Assembly (NCBI RefSeq): GCF_001580455.1
Contig: NZ_CP010951.1
Coordinates: forward strand, 682,001 to 746,000
DNA length: 64,000 nt
Direction of reading: 5' to 3'
Origin: Ramlibacter tataouinensis
Lineage (GTDB): Bacteria; Pseudomonadota; Gammaproteobacteria; Burkholderiales; Burkholderiaceae_C
The notes beneath the pieces are model-generated. The model was not told where the DNA came from and did no database searches. It saw nothing but the letters and a program-made list of their open reading frames with translations. Position numbers and translations under genes: made by a program. Positions 53,275 to 61,551 of this stretch are shown one piece after another; position 1 is the stretch's first letter; each line of letters begins with the position of its first letter.

Positions 53275-54423
53275 TTGCCCGTGATCACCAACATCGAAGA
53301 CCTGCGCGTGCTCGCCAAGAGGCGCGTGCCCCGGATGTTCTACGACTACGCCGACACCGGCTCGTGGACCGAAAGCACCTACCGGGCCAACGAGGCGGAT
53401 TTCGAGCGCATCCTGTTTCGCCAGCGGGTGGCGGTGAACCTGGAAAACCGCAGCACCCGCACCCGCATGATCGGGCAGGATGTGGCCATGCCGGTGGCCA
53501 TCGCGCCCACGGGCCTGACCGGCATGCAGCATGCCGACGGCGAGATCCTGGCGGCGCGGGCGGCCAAGGATTTCGGCGTCCCGTTCACGCTGTCGACCAT
53601 GAGCATCTGCTCGATCGAGGACATCGCCGAAGCCACCGGCGGCCACCCCTTCTGGTTCCAGCTCTATGTGATGCGCGACCGCGAGTTCATCGAGCGGCTG
53701 ATCGACCGCGCCAAGGCGGCCAAGTGCTCGGCGCTGGTGCTGACGCTGGACCTGCAGGTGCTGGGCCAGCGCCACAAGGACCTGAAAAACGGCCTGTCGG
53801 CGCCGCCCAAGCCGACGCTGGCCAACTTGATGAACCTGATGACCAAGCCGCGCTGGTGCCTGGGCATGCTGGGGACCAAGCGGCGCCAGTTCGGCAACAT
53901 CGTCGGTCACGTGCGCGGGGTCGAGGACATGGGCTCGCTGTCCGAATGGACGAACAAGCAGTTCGACCCGGCGCTGTCGTGGAACGACGTCGAGTGGGTC
54001 AAGAAGCGCTGGGGCGGCAAGTTGATCCTGAAAGGCATCCAGGACGTCGAGGACGCGCAGATCGCGGTGTCCACCGGCGCCGATGCGATCATCGTCTCCA
54101 ACCACGGCGGCCGCCAGCTGGACGGCGCGCCCTCCTCGATCTCGGCGCTGCCGGAGATCGTGGACGCCGTGGGCAACCGGATCGAAGTTCACATGGACGG
54201 CGGCATACGCTCCGGCCAGCACGTGCTCAAGGCCGTGGCGCTGGGCGCCAAGGGCACCTACATCGGCCGCGCCATGCTGTATGGCCTGGGCGCCATGGGC
54301 CAGCAGGGCGTGGAGGCGGCGCTGCGCATCATTCAGCGCGAACTGGACCTGTCCATGGCCTTTTGCGGCCGCACCGACATCAACACGGTGGACAGGAGCA
54401 TCCTCCTGCCCGGCCGGCACTGA
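53275..54423 (+). CDS. lldD: FMN-dependent alpha-hydroxy acid dehydrogenase (LldD-like)
   Basis: A 382-residue flavoprotein that oxidises a 2-hydroxy acid, most likely L-lactate, to the keto acid. MFYDYADTGSWTESTYRANE is the N-terminal signature, AIAPTGLTGMQHADGE binds FMN, and the active-site block is IIVSNHGGRQLDGAPSS with catalytic His and Arg. DGGIRSGQHVLKALALGA-like sequence near the C-terminus binds the FMN phosphate. The TTG start at 53275 is chosen because AGGAGA lies five bases upstream; GTG 53281 is the alternative. The electron acceptor is unknown, but a diheme cytochrome c is encoded convergently next door. Confidence 0.87.
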   Translation: MPVITNIEDLRVLAKRRVPRMFYDYADTGSWTESTYRANEADFERILFRQRVAVNLENRSTRTRMIGQDVAMPVAIAPTGLTGMQHADGEILAARAAKDFGVPFTLSTMSICSIEDIAEATGGHPFWFQLYVMRDREFIERLIDRAKAAKCSALVLTLDLQVLGQRHKDLKNGLSAPPKPTLANLMNLMTKPRWCLGMLGTKRRQFGNIVGHVRGVEDMGSLSEWTNKQFDPALSWNDVEWVKKRWGGKLILKGIQDVEDAQIAVSTGADAIIVSNHGGRQLDGAPSSISALPEIVDAVGNRIEVHMDGGIRSGQHVLKAVALGAKGTYIGRAMLYGLGAMGQQGVEAALRIIQRELDLSMAFCGRTDINTVDRSILLPGRH

Positions 54424-54426
54424 TGC

Positions 54427-55323
54427 CTAGCGGCCGCCTGCCGGGCGCGCCGGCACCGTCTTGAGGTAGGCGTGCAGCGCCTGGGCGTCCAGGTCGCTCA
54501 GCTTGGCCAGCGACTCGAAGGGCATGACCTTGATCGCGGTGCCGTCGGGCCGCTTGCCGGAACGCAGCATGGCCGTGAACGCCGCCGCTTCCGGGTAACG
54601 CGTCATCGCGCTGCCCTCGCCCGGCGTGATGTTGGCGGCCGGCGGCCAGTCGGGCGGCCCGCCCGGGATCCGGCCGCCTGACAGCCCGTCCCCGTGGCAG
54701 CCGATGCACATGTTGGCCACGTAGGCGCCGTGCTGCGCGGTCACGCCGGCCGGCACCGGCTGCGCCGGCGCCAGCGTGTGGTCGATCTTGGAGGCGGCAT
54801 CGTGGATGGCGCCAAAGCCGTAGAGGATGCGCACCGGCGGCGGGAACTCGACGATGGCGGCGCCGCCGCTCTGCGGCGGCAGCGAGCGCACATGCGCCAC
54901 CAGCGCGGCCAGGTCGGCATCTGTGAACCGGTTGTAGTCCTCGGCGGGCATCACCATCAGCGGACGCCCCTTCGGGTCGACACCGTGCCGGATCGAGCGC
55001 TCCCAGTCTTCGGGCTTGTAGCCGGCAGTCACACCGCCCGGTGTGATGTTGGGGCCGGCGATCTTCAAGCCATTGCTGTCATTCACGAACATGCGCCCGC
55101 CACCGTTGGCGCCGTGGCAATCCACGCAGCCGCGCGACTCGAACAGGTACCTGCCGCGTTCCAGCGATTGCGCGTCGCTCACAAAGGCGACGGGGCGCGG
55201 CTGGACCTCCACGCGCCGCGCCATCTTGCTCGCGGCCATCTGCCAGCCCACGAAACCCGCCGCCAGGGCCACGACCAGGACGGCGGCGATCACTCCCAAG
55301 ACCCACTTCAACCAGCGCTTCAT
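54427..55323 (-). CDS. Membrane-anchored diheme cytochrome c
   Basis: A 298-residue c-type cytochrome. An N-terminal membrane anchor or uncleaved signal spans about residues 5-27 (LKWVLGVIAAVLVVALAAGF). Two heme-binding sites are CVDCH (residues 66-70) and CIGCH near residue 216, each in a cytochrome c domain; the axial Met candidates are in PLMVMPAEDYNRFTD and IKVMPFESLAKLSD. It resembles subunits that pass electrons from periplasmic dehydrogenases to the respiratory chain. The start at ATG 55323 has GGAGGG before it. Its stop lies three bases from that of the dehydrogenase on the other strand. Confidence 0.88.
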   Translation of the reverse strand: MKRWLKWVLGVIAAVLVVALAAGFVGWQMAASKMARRVEVQPRPVAFVSDAQSLERGRYLFESRGCVDCHGANGGGRMFVNDSNGLKIAGPNITPGGVTAGYKPEDWERSIRHGVDPKGRPLMVMPAEDYNRFTDADLAALVAHVRSLPPQSGGAAIVEFPPPVRILYGFGAIHDAASKIDHTLAPAQPVPAGVTAQHGAYVANMCIGCHGDGLSGGRIPGGPPDWPPAANITPGEGSAMTRYPEAAAFTAMLRSGKRPDGTAIKVMPFESLAKLSDLDAQALHAYLKTVPARPAGGR

Positions 55324-55423
55324 GCTTGTCCCTCCGGTTTTTGCGTGAGGCATTCTGGCCGAAGTTCAGCAAAACGCGAAGACGCCCCCGGCCAGCGCCG
55401 GCCAGAGCACGGAAAATGGCGGC

Positions 55424-56659
55424 GTGACCGCGATTCGCCGTATCGCCCATCTGGACATGGATGCCTTCTTCGCGTCCGTGGAACTGCTTCGGTTTCCCCA
55501 GCTCAAGGGCCTGCCGGTGGTCATCGGGGGCGGCCGCCGGCGCGCCGACGAACTGCTGCGCGAGCGCTTCACTGGCCTGCCGCTGTCGGAGATCCCGCCG
55601 GACGCTTTCCCGGTCCTGAAGGACTATGTCGGCCGCGGCGTCATCACCACGGCCACCTATCCCGCGCGGCAGTTCGGCGTGGGCTCGGCCATGGGGATGA
55701 TGAAGGCCGCTCGCCTGTGCCCGCAGGCGATCGTGCTGCCGGTGGACTTCGAGGAGGTGCGCCGCTTCTCGCGCCTGTTCAAGGGGACGATCGCGGAGAT
55801 CGCCCCGGTGATCGAGGACCGCGGCATCGACGAGGTCTATGTCGACTTCACCGAGGTGCCCTCGGGCCAGCTCGAAGGCGGCCGCGTACTGGCGCGCCGC
55901 ATCCAGCAGGCGATCTTCGAGCGCACCGGCCTCACCTGCTCCATCGGCGTGGCGCCCAACAAGCTGATTGCCAAGATGGCCAGCGAGTTCGACAAGCCCA
56001 ATGGCATCTCCGTGGTGTACCCGGAGGACGTGCAGGCCAGGATCTGGCCGCTGCCCGTGCGCAAGATCAATGGCATCGGTCCCAAGGCCGAAGCCAAGCT
56101 GGCGAAACTGCACCTGCACGCGATCGGCGACATTGCCGCGCAGGAGCGCGGCTGGCTGATCGACAACTTCGGCCAGGCCTACGGCGGCTGGATGCACGAT
56201 GCGGCCTGGGGGCGCGACGAACGGCCGGTGGTGACCTACAGCGAACCAGTCTCCATGAGCCGGGAGACGACCTTCGAGCGCGACCTGCACGCGGTGCGCG
56301 ACAGGGCCGAACTGGGTGCCATCTTCACCCACCTGTGCGAGCAGGTGGCGGGCGACCTGCGGCGCAAGGGCTATGTCGGCAAGACCATCGGCATCAAGCT
56401 GCGCTTCGAGGATTTCCGCACCGCCACGCGCGATCACACCATTCCGGACTTCACCAGTGATCCGGCCATGATCCGCCGGATCGCCGGCCAATGCCTCAAG
56501 CGCGTCGACCTGTCGCGGCGGCTGCGCCTGCTCGGTGTTCGCGTCGGCAAGCTGGCGAAGGCGGAGACGGCGCAGGCAGCGACAGGCGGTGGCGAATCGG
56601 CGTCCGCGCATCGAGTGGCCGAACCGGCGCCAGGCGAGCGCACCCTCGACCTGTTCTAG
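55424..56659 (+). CDS. dinB: DNA polymerase IV (Y family)
   Basis: A 411-residue translesion polymerase. The first catalytic motif is HLDMDAFFASVELLRF, the second is DRGIDEVYVDFTEV with the Asp-Glu pair, and SIGVAPNKLIAKMASEFDKP and KINGIGPKAEAKL (helix-hairpin-helix) follow. The little-finger domain includes GKTIGIKLRFEDFRTATRDH. The last residues RTLDLF fit the beta-clamp-binding motif. The segment around residues 45-60 (ADELLRERFTGLPLSEIPPD) is longer than in Escherichia coli DinB. The start is GTG 55424. No LexA box is evident upstream. Confidence 0.94.
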   Translation: MTAIRRIAHLDMDAFFASVELLRFPQLKGLPVVIGGGRRRADELLRERFTGLPLSEIPPDAFPVLKDYVGRGVITTATYPARQFGVGSAMGMMKAARLCPQAIVLPVDFEEVRRFSRLFKGTIAEIAPVIEDRGIDEVYVDFTEVPSGQLEGGRVLARRIQQAIFERTGLTCSIGVAPNKLIAKMASEFDKPNGISVVYPEDVQARIWPLPVRKINGIGPKAEAKLAKLHLHAIGDIAAQERGWLIDNFGQAYGGWMHDAAWGRDERPVVTYSEPVSMSRETTFERDLHAVRDRAELGAIFTHLCEQVAGDLRRKGYVGKTIGIKLRFEDFRTATRDHTIPDFTSDPAMIRRIAGQCLKRVDLSRRLRLLGVRVGKLAKAETAQAATGGGESASAHRVAEPAPGERTLDLF

Positions 56660-56711
56660 CGCAGCAGCAGCGCCCAGCTCAACCACGGCAGCGGCAGTCC
56701 CGATGCGCCAG

Positions 56712-56761
56712 TTGACGAAAGCTGACGCGGAACTTACATTGAACCTGACGCGGAACTTACA
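56712..56761 (+). promoter_or_regulatory. Promoter with overlapping 17-bp direct repeats
   Basis: TTGACG (56712-56717) and TACATT (56735-56740) are 17 bases apart, a reasonable sigma-70 promoter. A perfect 17-bp direct repeat, ctgacgcggaacttaca, occurs at 56722-56738 and 56745-56761, a spacing of 23 bases from start to start. The first copy covers the spacer and most of the -10 box, the second covers the predicted start of transcription. This is how a repressor binding twice would be placed. Confidence 0.5.
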
Positions 56762-56786
56762 GAACCACCCCGCCAGTGAGGTTGCC

Positions 56787-57056
56787 ATGACGCTGGACGA
56801 GTTGCAACGAATCAAGAAGTGGCATGTGGCGCACCGTCACGACCATCCGATCGAGTACCACGCCTGGGATGCGATGCTCACGGTGTGGGTCACGGGCTGG
56901 GTCGGCTTGCTGCCTTCATACGTCTTCGACTACTGGTGGGGCTTCCCCTTGTGCGTGCTGGGCATGGCCGCGCCAGGCCTGTACGTCGGCTGGCGGCTGC
57001 GCGCGCACCGCGAGCACAAGCTGCGCTGTGACTGGCTGTCGGCCGCTGCGCGATAA
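56787..57056 (+). CDS. Small two-helix membrane protein of unknown function
   Basis: An 89-residue protein. The N-terminal part, MTLDELQRIKKWHVAHRHDH, is charged and His-rich. Two hydrophobic segments follow: about residues 32-50 (LTVWVTGWVGLLPSYVFDYW) and 52-68 (GFPLCVLGMAAPGLYVGWRL). The C-terminus is Arg/His-rich. This fits a small inner-membrane protein with both ends in the cytosol. I do not recognise a family. GAGG lies five bases before the ATG, and a promoter with direct repeats lies just upstream, so it probably has its own regulation. Confidence 0.7.
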   Translation: MTLDELQRIKKWHVAHRHDHPIEYHAWDAMLTVWVTGWVGLLPSYVFDYWWGFPLCVLGMAAPGLYVGWRLRAHREHKLRCDWLSAAAR

Positions 57057-57157
57057 GCCGCTCGAGTCGCTCGATAAGACGCTCGCCTGTCCCGCCTTTG
57101 CCACGCCCTGAAGGGGGCGGGCGCTACATTCGTGGATCACCGCAAGAAAGGATTGCC

Positions 57158-57985
57158 ATGGATTGCTTCGCGCTGACGGTCCGCGACCATGTCGCCCATC
57201 TGGTGCTCAACCGCCCGGAGGCGATGAACACCATGAACCCGGCGTTCTGGCGCGAACTGGACGAAGTCCTCACCAGCCTGCATCGCGAGGGCAGCGCGCG
57301 GGCGCTGGTCATCTCCTCGACCGGCAGGCATTTTTCGGCCGGCATGGCGCTGGAGACCTTCGGCGGCGCGATTTCGCTGGATGACAGCTCGCCCGAAGGC
57401 CGGGCGGCGGTGTTCGACCTGCTGGGCGACCTGCAGTCCACGTTCACCAAACTGGAGTCGCTTCGCATCCCGGTGATCGCGGCAATCCACGGCGGATGCA
57501 TCGGCGGCGCGGTGGACATGGTCACCGCCTGCTGCATCCGCTACGCCACGGCCGACGCCTTCTTCTGCGTGCAGGAGATCAACATCGGCATGGTGGCCGA
57601 CGTGGGCACCTTGCAGCGCCTGCCCAAGCTGATCCCGCTGGGACTGGCCAAGGAGCTCGCCTACACCGGACGGCGGCTGCCCGCGCAGAAGGCGCTGGCC
57701 TGCGGGCTGGTGAACGAGCTGTTCGACAGCCAGGATGCGATGCTGGCGGCGGCCCTGCAGTGCGCGGCCGAGATCGCGAGCAAGCCGCCGGTCGCCATCT
57801 GGGGCACCAAGCAGGTGATCCACTACGCACGCGACCATTCGGTCGACGACGCCCTCAAGCAGATGGGTTGGGTGCAGGGCGCGATCTGGAGCAACGCCCA
57901 TGTGCGCGAAGCGATCGCCGCGATGAAGCAAAAACGCGCGGGCGAGTTCGCCCCGCTGGCGCCGCTGAAGTCCTTCGGCGACTGA
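57158..57985 (+). CDS. Enoyl-CoA hydratase/isomerase family, dienoyl-CoA isomerase-like
   Basis: A 275-residue crotonase-fold enzyme. The oxyanion-hole segments are RHFSAGMALETFGG and GGCIGGAVDMVTACCIRY. The sequence FFCVQEINIGMVADVGTLQR closely matches delta(3,5)-delta(2,4)-dienoyl-CoA isomerase (ECH1): the three acidic residues of that enzyme (Asp in GAVDM, Glu in VQEIN, Asp in ADVGT) are all present at the same spacing of 20 and 8. It would help degrade unsaturated fatty acids with odd-numbered double bonds. AAGGA precedes ATG 57158. A broader enoyl-CoA hydratase role remains possible. Confidence 0.85.
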   Translation: MDCFALTVRDHVAHLVLNRPEAMNTMNPAFWRELDEVLTSLHREGSARALVISSTGRHFSAGMALETFGGAISLDDSSPEGRAAVFDLLGDLQSTFTKLESLRIPVIAAIHGGCIGGAVDMVTACCIRYATADAFFCVQEINIGMVADVGTLQRLPKLIPLGLAKELAYTGRRLPAQKALACGLVNELFDSQDAMLAAALQCAAEIASKPPVAIWGTKQVIHYARDHSVDDALKQMGWVQGAIWSNAHVREAIAAMKQKRAGEFAPLAPLKSFGD

Positions 57986-58000
57986 CCGTTCGGCGGCTGG

Positions 58001-58846
58001 CTACTGGCGGGCAGTGCGAACGTTGCGCGGCGCGGCCATCGGGTGGCTGCTGCGGAAGGGATTGATGTCCAGGCCGCCGCGGCGCGTGTAGCGCGCGTAT
58101 ACCGCCAGCTTGGCCGGCTGGCAACGCTTCCACAGGTCCACGAAGATGCGCTCCACGCATTGCTCGTGAAATTCGTTGTGGTTGCGAAAGCTCACCAGGT
58201 AGCGCAGCAGGCCGCCCTGGTCGATCTGCGGCCCGCAGTAGCGGATCTGCACGCTGCCCCAGTCCGGCTGGCCGGTTACCAGGCAATTGCTCTTGAGAAG
58301 GTTGCTGGTCAGCACCTCGTCCACCGGCTGCTCGTCGAATGCCGCGGTCAGCAGCTCCGGCGCCGGCGTGTACTGGCTGCATTCGATGTCCAGCCGGTCC
58401 AGGCACAGGCCATCGAGTTCGTGGATCGGCTCGGCGTCGAACTGCTCCGGGCCGAGCAGGCGCACGCCGACCGTGGCCCGCGTGGGCGCGCCGCGCCAGA
58501 CTGCTTCGCTCACGTCGGCGCGGATGCGCTCGCGCACTTCATCGGCCGACCCGAAGGACGTGTTGCTGAAACTGTTGAGGTAGAGCTTGAAGGACTTGCT
58601 CTCGACGATGTTGGGCGTCTCGCAGGGCACCGTGAGGTGGGCGATCGCCACGTGCGGCTTGCCGCGCGGTGTGAGCCAGGACAGCTCGAACGCGGTCCAC
58701 AGGTCCGCGCCGGAAAACGGCAGCGGCTGCCGCAGGCCAAGCTCCAGGCGCTTGGGCTCGCGCGAGATCGGGAACAGCAGCGCGGGGTCGTAGCTGTCGG
58801 CGTAGGCCGAAGGCTTGCCAAGCTGGGATTGTTCAGGCGTTGTCAT
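58001..58846 (-). CDS. queF: NADPH-dependent 7-cyano-7-deazaguanine reductase QueF
   Basis: A 281-residue enzyme that reduces preQ0 to preQ1 in queuosine synthesis. It is the long proteobacterial form with two tandem T-fold halves. CETPNIVESKSFKLYLNSFS is the N-terminal-half signature, and the catalytic Cys is in LKSNCLVTGQPDWGSVQIRY. FRNHNEFHEQCVERIFVDLW and INPFRSS complete the family. The start is ATG 58846; the frame extends upstream over the dioxygenase gene and is not used. Confidence 0.96.
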   Translation of the reverse strand: MTTPEQSQLGKPSAYADSYDPALLFPISREPKRLELGLRQPLPFSGADLWTAFELSWLTPRGKPHVAIAHLTVPCETPNIVESKSFKLYLNSFSNTSFGSADEVRERIRADVSEAVWRGAPTRATVGVRLLGPEQFDAEPIHELDGLCLDRLDIECSQYTPAPELLTAAFDEQPVDEVLTSNLLKSNCLVTGQPDWGSVQIRYCGPQIDQGGLLRYLVSFRNHNEFHEQCVERIFVDLWKRCQPAKLAVYARYTRRGGLDINPFRSSHPMAAPRNVRTARQ

Positions 58847-58880
58847 GGGTGCCCTCCCCGACCGCCAGTGCGCCGCCCGG

Positions 58881-59735
58881 TCATTCGAAGCGCCGCTCGC
58901 GCAGCCACTTGGTGGCGATCCATTTCTCGCCGGACAGCACCGGCGCGCCGCCATGCAGGCTCTTGGTCGAGGGATGCGCGCGGTCGTAGCTGAAGAACAC
59001 CCCGTTGCCCCGCTTGGGCGCGACTTCCAGGTGGACGTCGGGGAAGCTCGTGCCACCGCCCTTTTCCGGCTCGGCCAGGTACATGATCAGCGTGCCCACG
59101 CGCTGGCCGCCGCGCCGCAGGATGGTCGGCGTGCCCGGCTCGTTGGGATCGAAATAGTCGTAGTGGGGCTTGTATTCGGCGCCGGGCACGTAGCGCAGCA
59201 CCTGCACGCCCTCGCCGTTTTCCACTGGCCAGTTCACCAGACGGGCGATGCGGGCCTCGATGCGTGCAATCAGCTCGTTCTCGCCCCGCGCAAAGAACAT
59301 GCCCTGGCTGGTGCGGTCCTGGTTCACCTCCTCGCCGCCGGTCTTGGTCTGCACGGTGAGCGAGCGCGCCATCCGCGGCCGCGCGAACTCGATCAGCTGC
59401 TCGCACTCCTGGTCGGACAGCAGGTCGCCGAAGACCACCACGCGCGGGTTGTACATCGACTGCAGCACGCAGACCTTGCGATCGCCCGCATCGACGTACA
59501 GCGGCGCGTCGTCGAGATGGGGCTCCGGCACCGGCACGGCGGGCGGCAGTCCCTGCTCGGCCGCTCGTTGCTCGAGATGCCCCCGCAGCGTCGTCTCCAT
59601 GGCCTCGATGGCCACGTCTTCCTGCCAGCCGGAAGCCAGCATGGCCTGGAGCACCGATTCGGCGCTGTTGCCCGCCTGGGCCTGGTCGACGATCCATTGC
59701 CGCAGCTGCGGCGTGATTTGCTGTGTCTGTCCCAT
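58881..59735 (-). CDS. 2-oxoglutarate/Fe(II) dioxygenase, prolyl 4-hydroxylase-like
   Basis: A 284-residue protein. The N-terminal 90 residues hold a helical region with ITPQLRQWIVDQAQAGNSAE and SVLQAMLASGWQEDVAIEAM, which look like repeated motifs of a small interaction domain. The C-terminal catalytic domain (about 95-284) has the iron ligands His-x-Asp in YKPHYDYFDPNEPG and the distal His in YDRAHPSTKSLHGG. The 2-oxoglutarate-binding basic residue lies in KWIATKWLRER. Bacterial relatives hydroxylate proline or other residues of proteins; the target is unknown. Confidence 0.88.
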   Translation of the reverse strand: MGQTQQITPQLRQWIVDQAQAGNSAESVLQAMLASGWQEDVAIEAMETTLRGHLEQRAAEQGLPPAVPVPEPHLDDAPLYVDAGDRKVCVLQSMYNPRVVVFGDLLSDQECEQLIEFARPRMARSLTVQTKTGGEEVNQDRTSQGMFFARGENELIARIEARIARLVNWPVENGEGVQVLRYVPGAEYKPHYDYFDPNEPGTPTILRRGGQRVGTLIMYLAEPEKGGGTSFPDVHLEVAPKRGNGVFFSYDRAHPSTKSLHGGAPVLSGEKWIATKWLRERRFE

Positions 59736-59799
59736 GCTTACCCGATCATTTTGCGCCAGCGTACCGCTTCAGCGCGTCTTCGGCGCGGCCGCCGCCCGG

Positions 59800-60066
59800 T
59801 CAGCGCCAGGCCCTGCTGCAAAGCCACTGGCTGGTCGCCACGGCCACCACCAGGGCTGCGTAGCTTGCCATCTTGCCGTCCACCCCGAAATGCCACAGGC
59901 CCAGGGCCAGCACCACGCCGCCGGCGGCGGTGTGGCAGGCGACATGCACCCACCAGCGCCCGCGTCCGGGGAACAGCAGGCGGCCGGCGCCGGCCACCAG
60001 CAGCGCCAGCACCAGGGCGGGGGCGATGAAGCTCAGCAGATGCCAGAACAGCGCGAGCGGACTCAT
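59800..60066 (-). CDS. Small three-helix membrane protein, unknown function
   Basis: An 88-residue hydrophobic protein with about three membrane segments: residues 5-28 (ALFWHLLSFIAPALVLALLV), 40-58 (HVACHTAAGGVVLALGLWHF) and 64-80. I do not recognise a family. The ATG at 60066 lacks a convincing ribosome-binding site; a TTG at 60108 would add 14 residues. The gene faces away from hemA, and a TATAAT lies between them. Confidence 0.62.
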   Translation of the reverse strand: MSPLALFWHLLSFIAPALVLALLVAGAGRLLFPGRGRWWVHVACHTAAGGVVLALGLWHFGVDGKMASYAALVVAVATSQWLCSRAWR

Positions 60067-60112
60067 TCGGGGGAATTGCGGTGGCGCAAGTACTTGATAA
60101 CTCAGCAAATTT

Positions 60113-60118
60113 TATAAT
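60113..60118 (+). promoter_or_regulatory. Candidate -10 box for hemA
   Basis: A perfect TATAAT on the plus strand lies 86 bases before the hemA start. The nearest TTGATA is only 13 bases upstream of it, too close for a standard -35 box. It is the strongest promoter-like word in this gap. Confidence 0.4.
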
Positions 60119-60204
60119 CCCCCGATGCCGCTCCGCCCAGCTCGCCCGGATTCCCGCCTCAACCAGAGGTGGATGGCGGCCTGCGGACGCCGGGGACGCC
60201 GCTG

Positions 60205-61464
60205 ATGGCTGTCTGGGCACTGGGAATTAATCACACCACCGCGCCGCTGGACCTGCGCGGACGGTTCGCCTACGCCGTCGACCAGCTCGAACCGACCTTG
60301 CGGGCCTTCCGCGAGTCGCTTGCACGCCGGCACGAAGCCGCCATCCTTTCCACCTGCAACCGCACCGAGATCTATTGCGCCGGCGAGCACAGCGACATCG
60401 ACCGCACGCTCGACTGGCTCGCGCATTCCGGTGGCGTGCAGCCCGGCGTGTTGCGCTCGCATGCCTACCTGCTGCAGGACGGCAACGCGGCGCGGCACGC
60501 CTTCCGCGTCGCCAGCGGCCTGGACTCGATGGTGCTGGGCGAGGCGCAGATCCTCGGGCAAATGAAGGACGCGGTGCGCGCCGCCGACCGGGCGGGCGCG
60601 CTGGGCACCACCCTCAACCAGCTGTTCCAGCGCTCGTTCGCGGTGGCCAAGGAGGTGCGCACCTCCACCGAGATCGGTGCCCACTCGATCAGCATGGCGG
60701 CGGCCGCGGTGCGGCTGGCGGGACAGCTGTTCGAGGACCTGGGGCAGATCCGCGTGCTGTTCGTGGGCGCGGGCGAGATGATCGAGCTGGCGGCCACGCA
60801 TTTCGCCGCCCGCAACCCCAAGGCGATCGCGGTGGCCAACCGGACGCTGGAACGCGGCGAGCGGCTCGCCACCCGTTTCGGCGGCGAGACCATGCGCCTG
60901 GCGGACCTGCCGTCGCGCCTGCACGAGTTCGACGCCGTCATCAGCTGCACGGCCAGCACGCTGCCGATCATCGGCCTGGGCGCGGTCGAGCGCGCGCTCA
61001 AAGCGCGCCGCCACCGGCCGATGTTCATGGTCGATCTGGCGGTCCCGCGCGACATCGAGCCCGAAGTGAAGGCGCTGGAAGACGTGTACCTCTACACCGT
61101 CGACGACCTGGCCAGCGTCGTGCAGACCGGCCAGGAAAGCCGCCAGGCCGCGGTCGAGCAGGCCGAAGCCATCATCGATGCCGGGGTCCAGAGCTTCCTG
61201 CACTGGATGGACCAGCGTCACCACGTGCCCCTGATCCTGCAGCTCAATGCCCAGGCCGACGAATGGCGGGCCCTGGAGCTGGCGCGCGCCCGCAAGCAGC
61301 TGGCCAAGGGCGAGGATGTCGAGGCCGTGCTCGAGGCGCTGTCGCGCGGGCTCACACAGAAGATGCTGCACGGCGCGATGGCCGAACTGCGCAGCGGCGA
61401 CGCTGCCTCCCGCGACCGCGCCACGAGCGCGATCCAGCACTTTTTCCTGCGCAAAGAGCGTTAG
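60205..61464 (+). CDS. hemA: Glutamyl-tRNA reductase
   Basis: A 419-residue enzyme that reduces Glu-tRNA to glutamate-1-semialdehyde, the first committed step of the C5 tetrapyrrole pathway. The catalytic Cys is in AAILSTCNRTEIYC near residue 50, GLDSMVLGEAQILGQMKDAV follows, and the NADPH domain has VLFVGAGEMIELAA and ISCTASTLPIIG. A C-terminal dimerisation helix completes the protein. The start is ATG 60205 directly before AVWALGINHTTAP; the ATG-less extension upstream is not needed. It heads the hemA-prfA-prmC-grxD group. Confidence 0.96.
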   Translation: MAVWALGINHTTAPLDLRGRFAYAVDQLEPTLRAFRESLARRHEAAILSTCNRTEIYCAGEHSDIDRTLDWLAHSGGVQPGVLRSHAYLLQDGNAARHAFRVASGLDSMVLGEAQILGQMKDAVRAADRAGALGTTLNQLFQRSFAVAKEVRTSTEIGAHSISMAAAAVRLAGQLFEDLGQIRVLFVGAGEMIELAATHFAARNPKAIAVANRTLERGERLATRFGGETMRLADLPSRLHEFDAVISCTASTLPIIGLGAVERALKARRHRPMFMVDLAVPRDIEPEVKALEDVYLYTVDDLASVVQTGQESRQAAVEQAEAIIDAGVQSFLHWMDQRHHVPLILQLNAQADEWRALELARARKQLAKGEDVEAVLEALSRGLTQKMLHGAMAELRSGDAASRDRATSAIQHFFLRKER

Positions 61465-61551
61465 CGCCGGCGCCGCGCAAACCGGCGCGCGGCCACGCTG
61501 CCCAGCGCGCCGCGCCCCTTCGAAGCGCAGCGAGACATTCCCTGATCCAAC

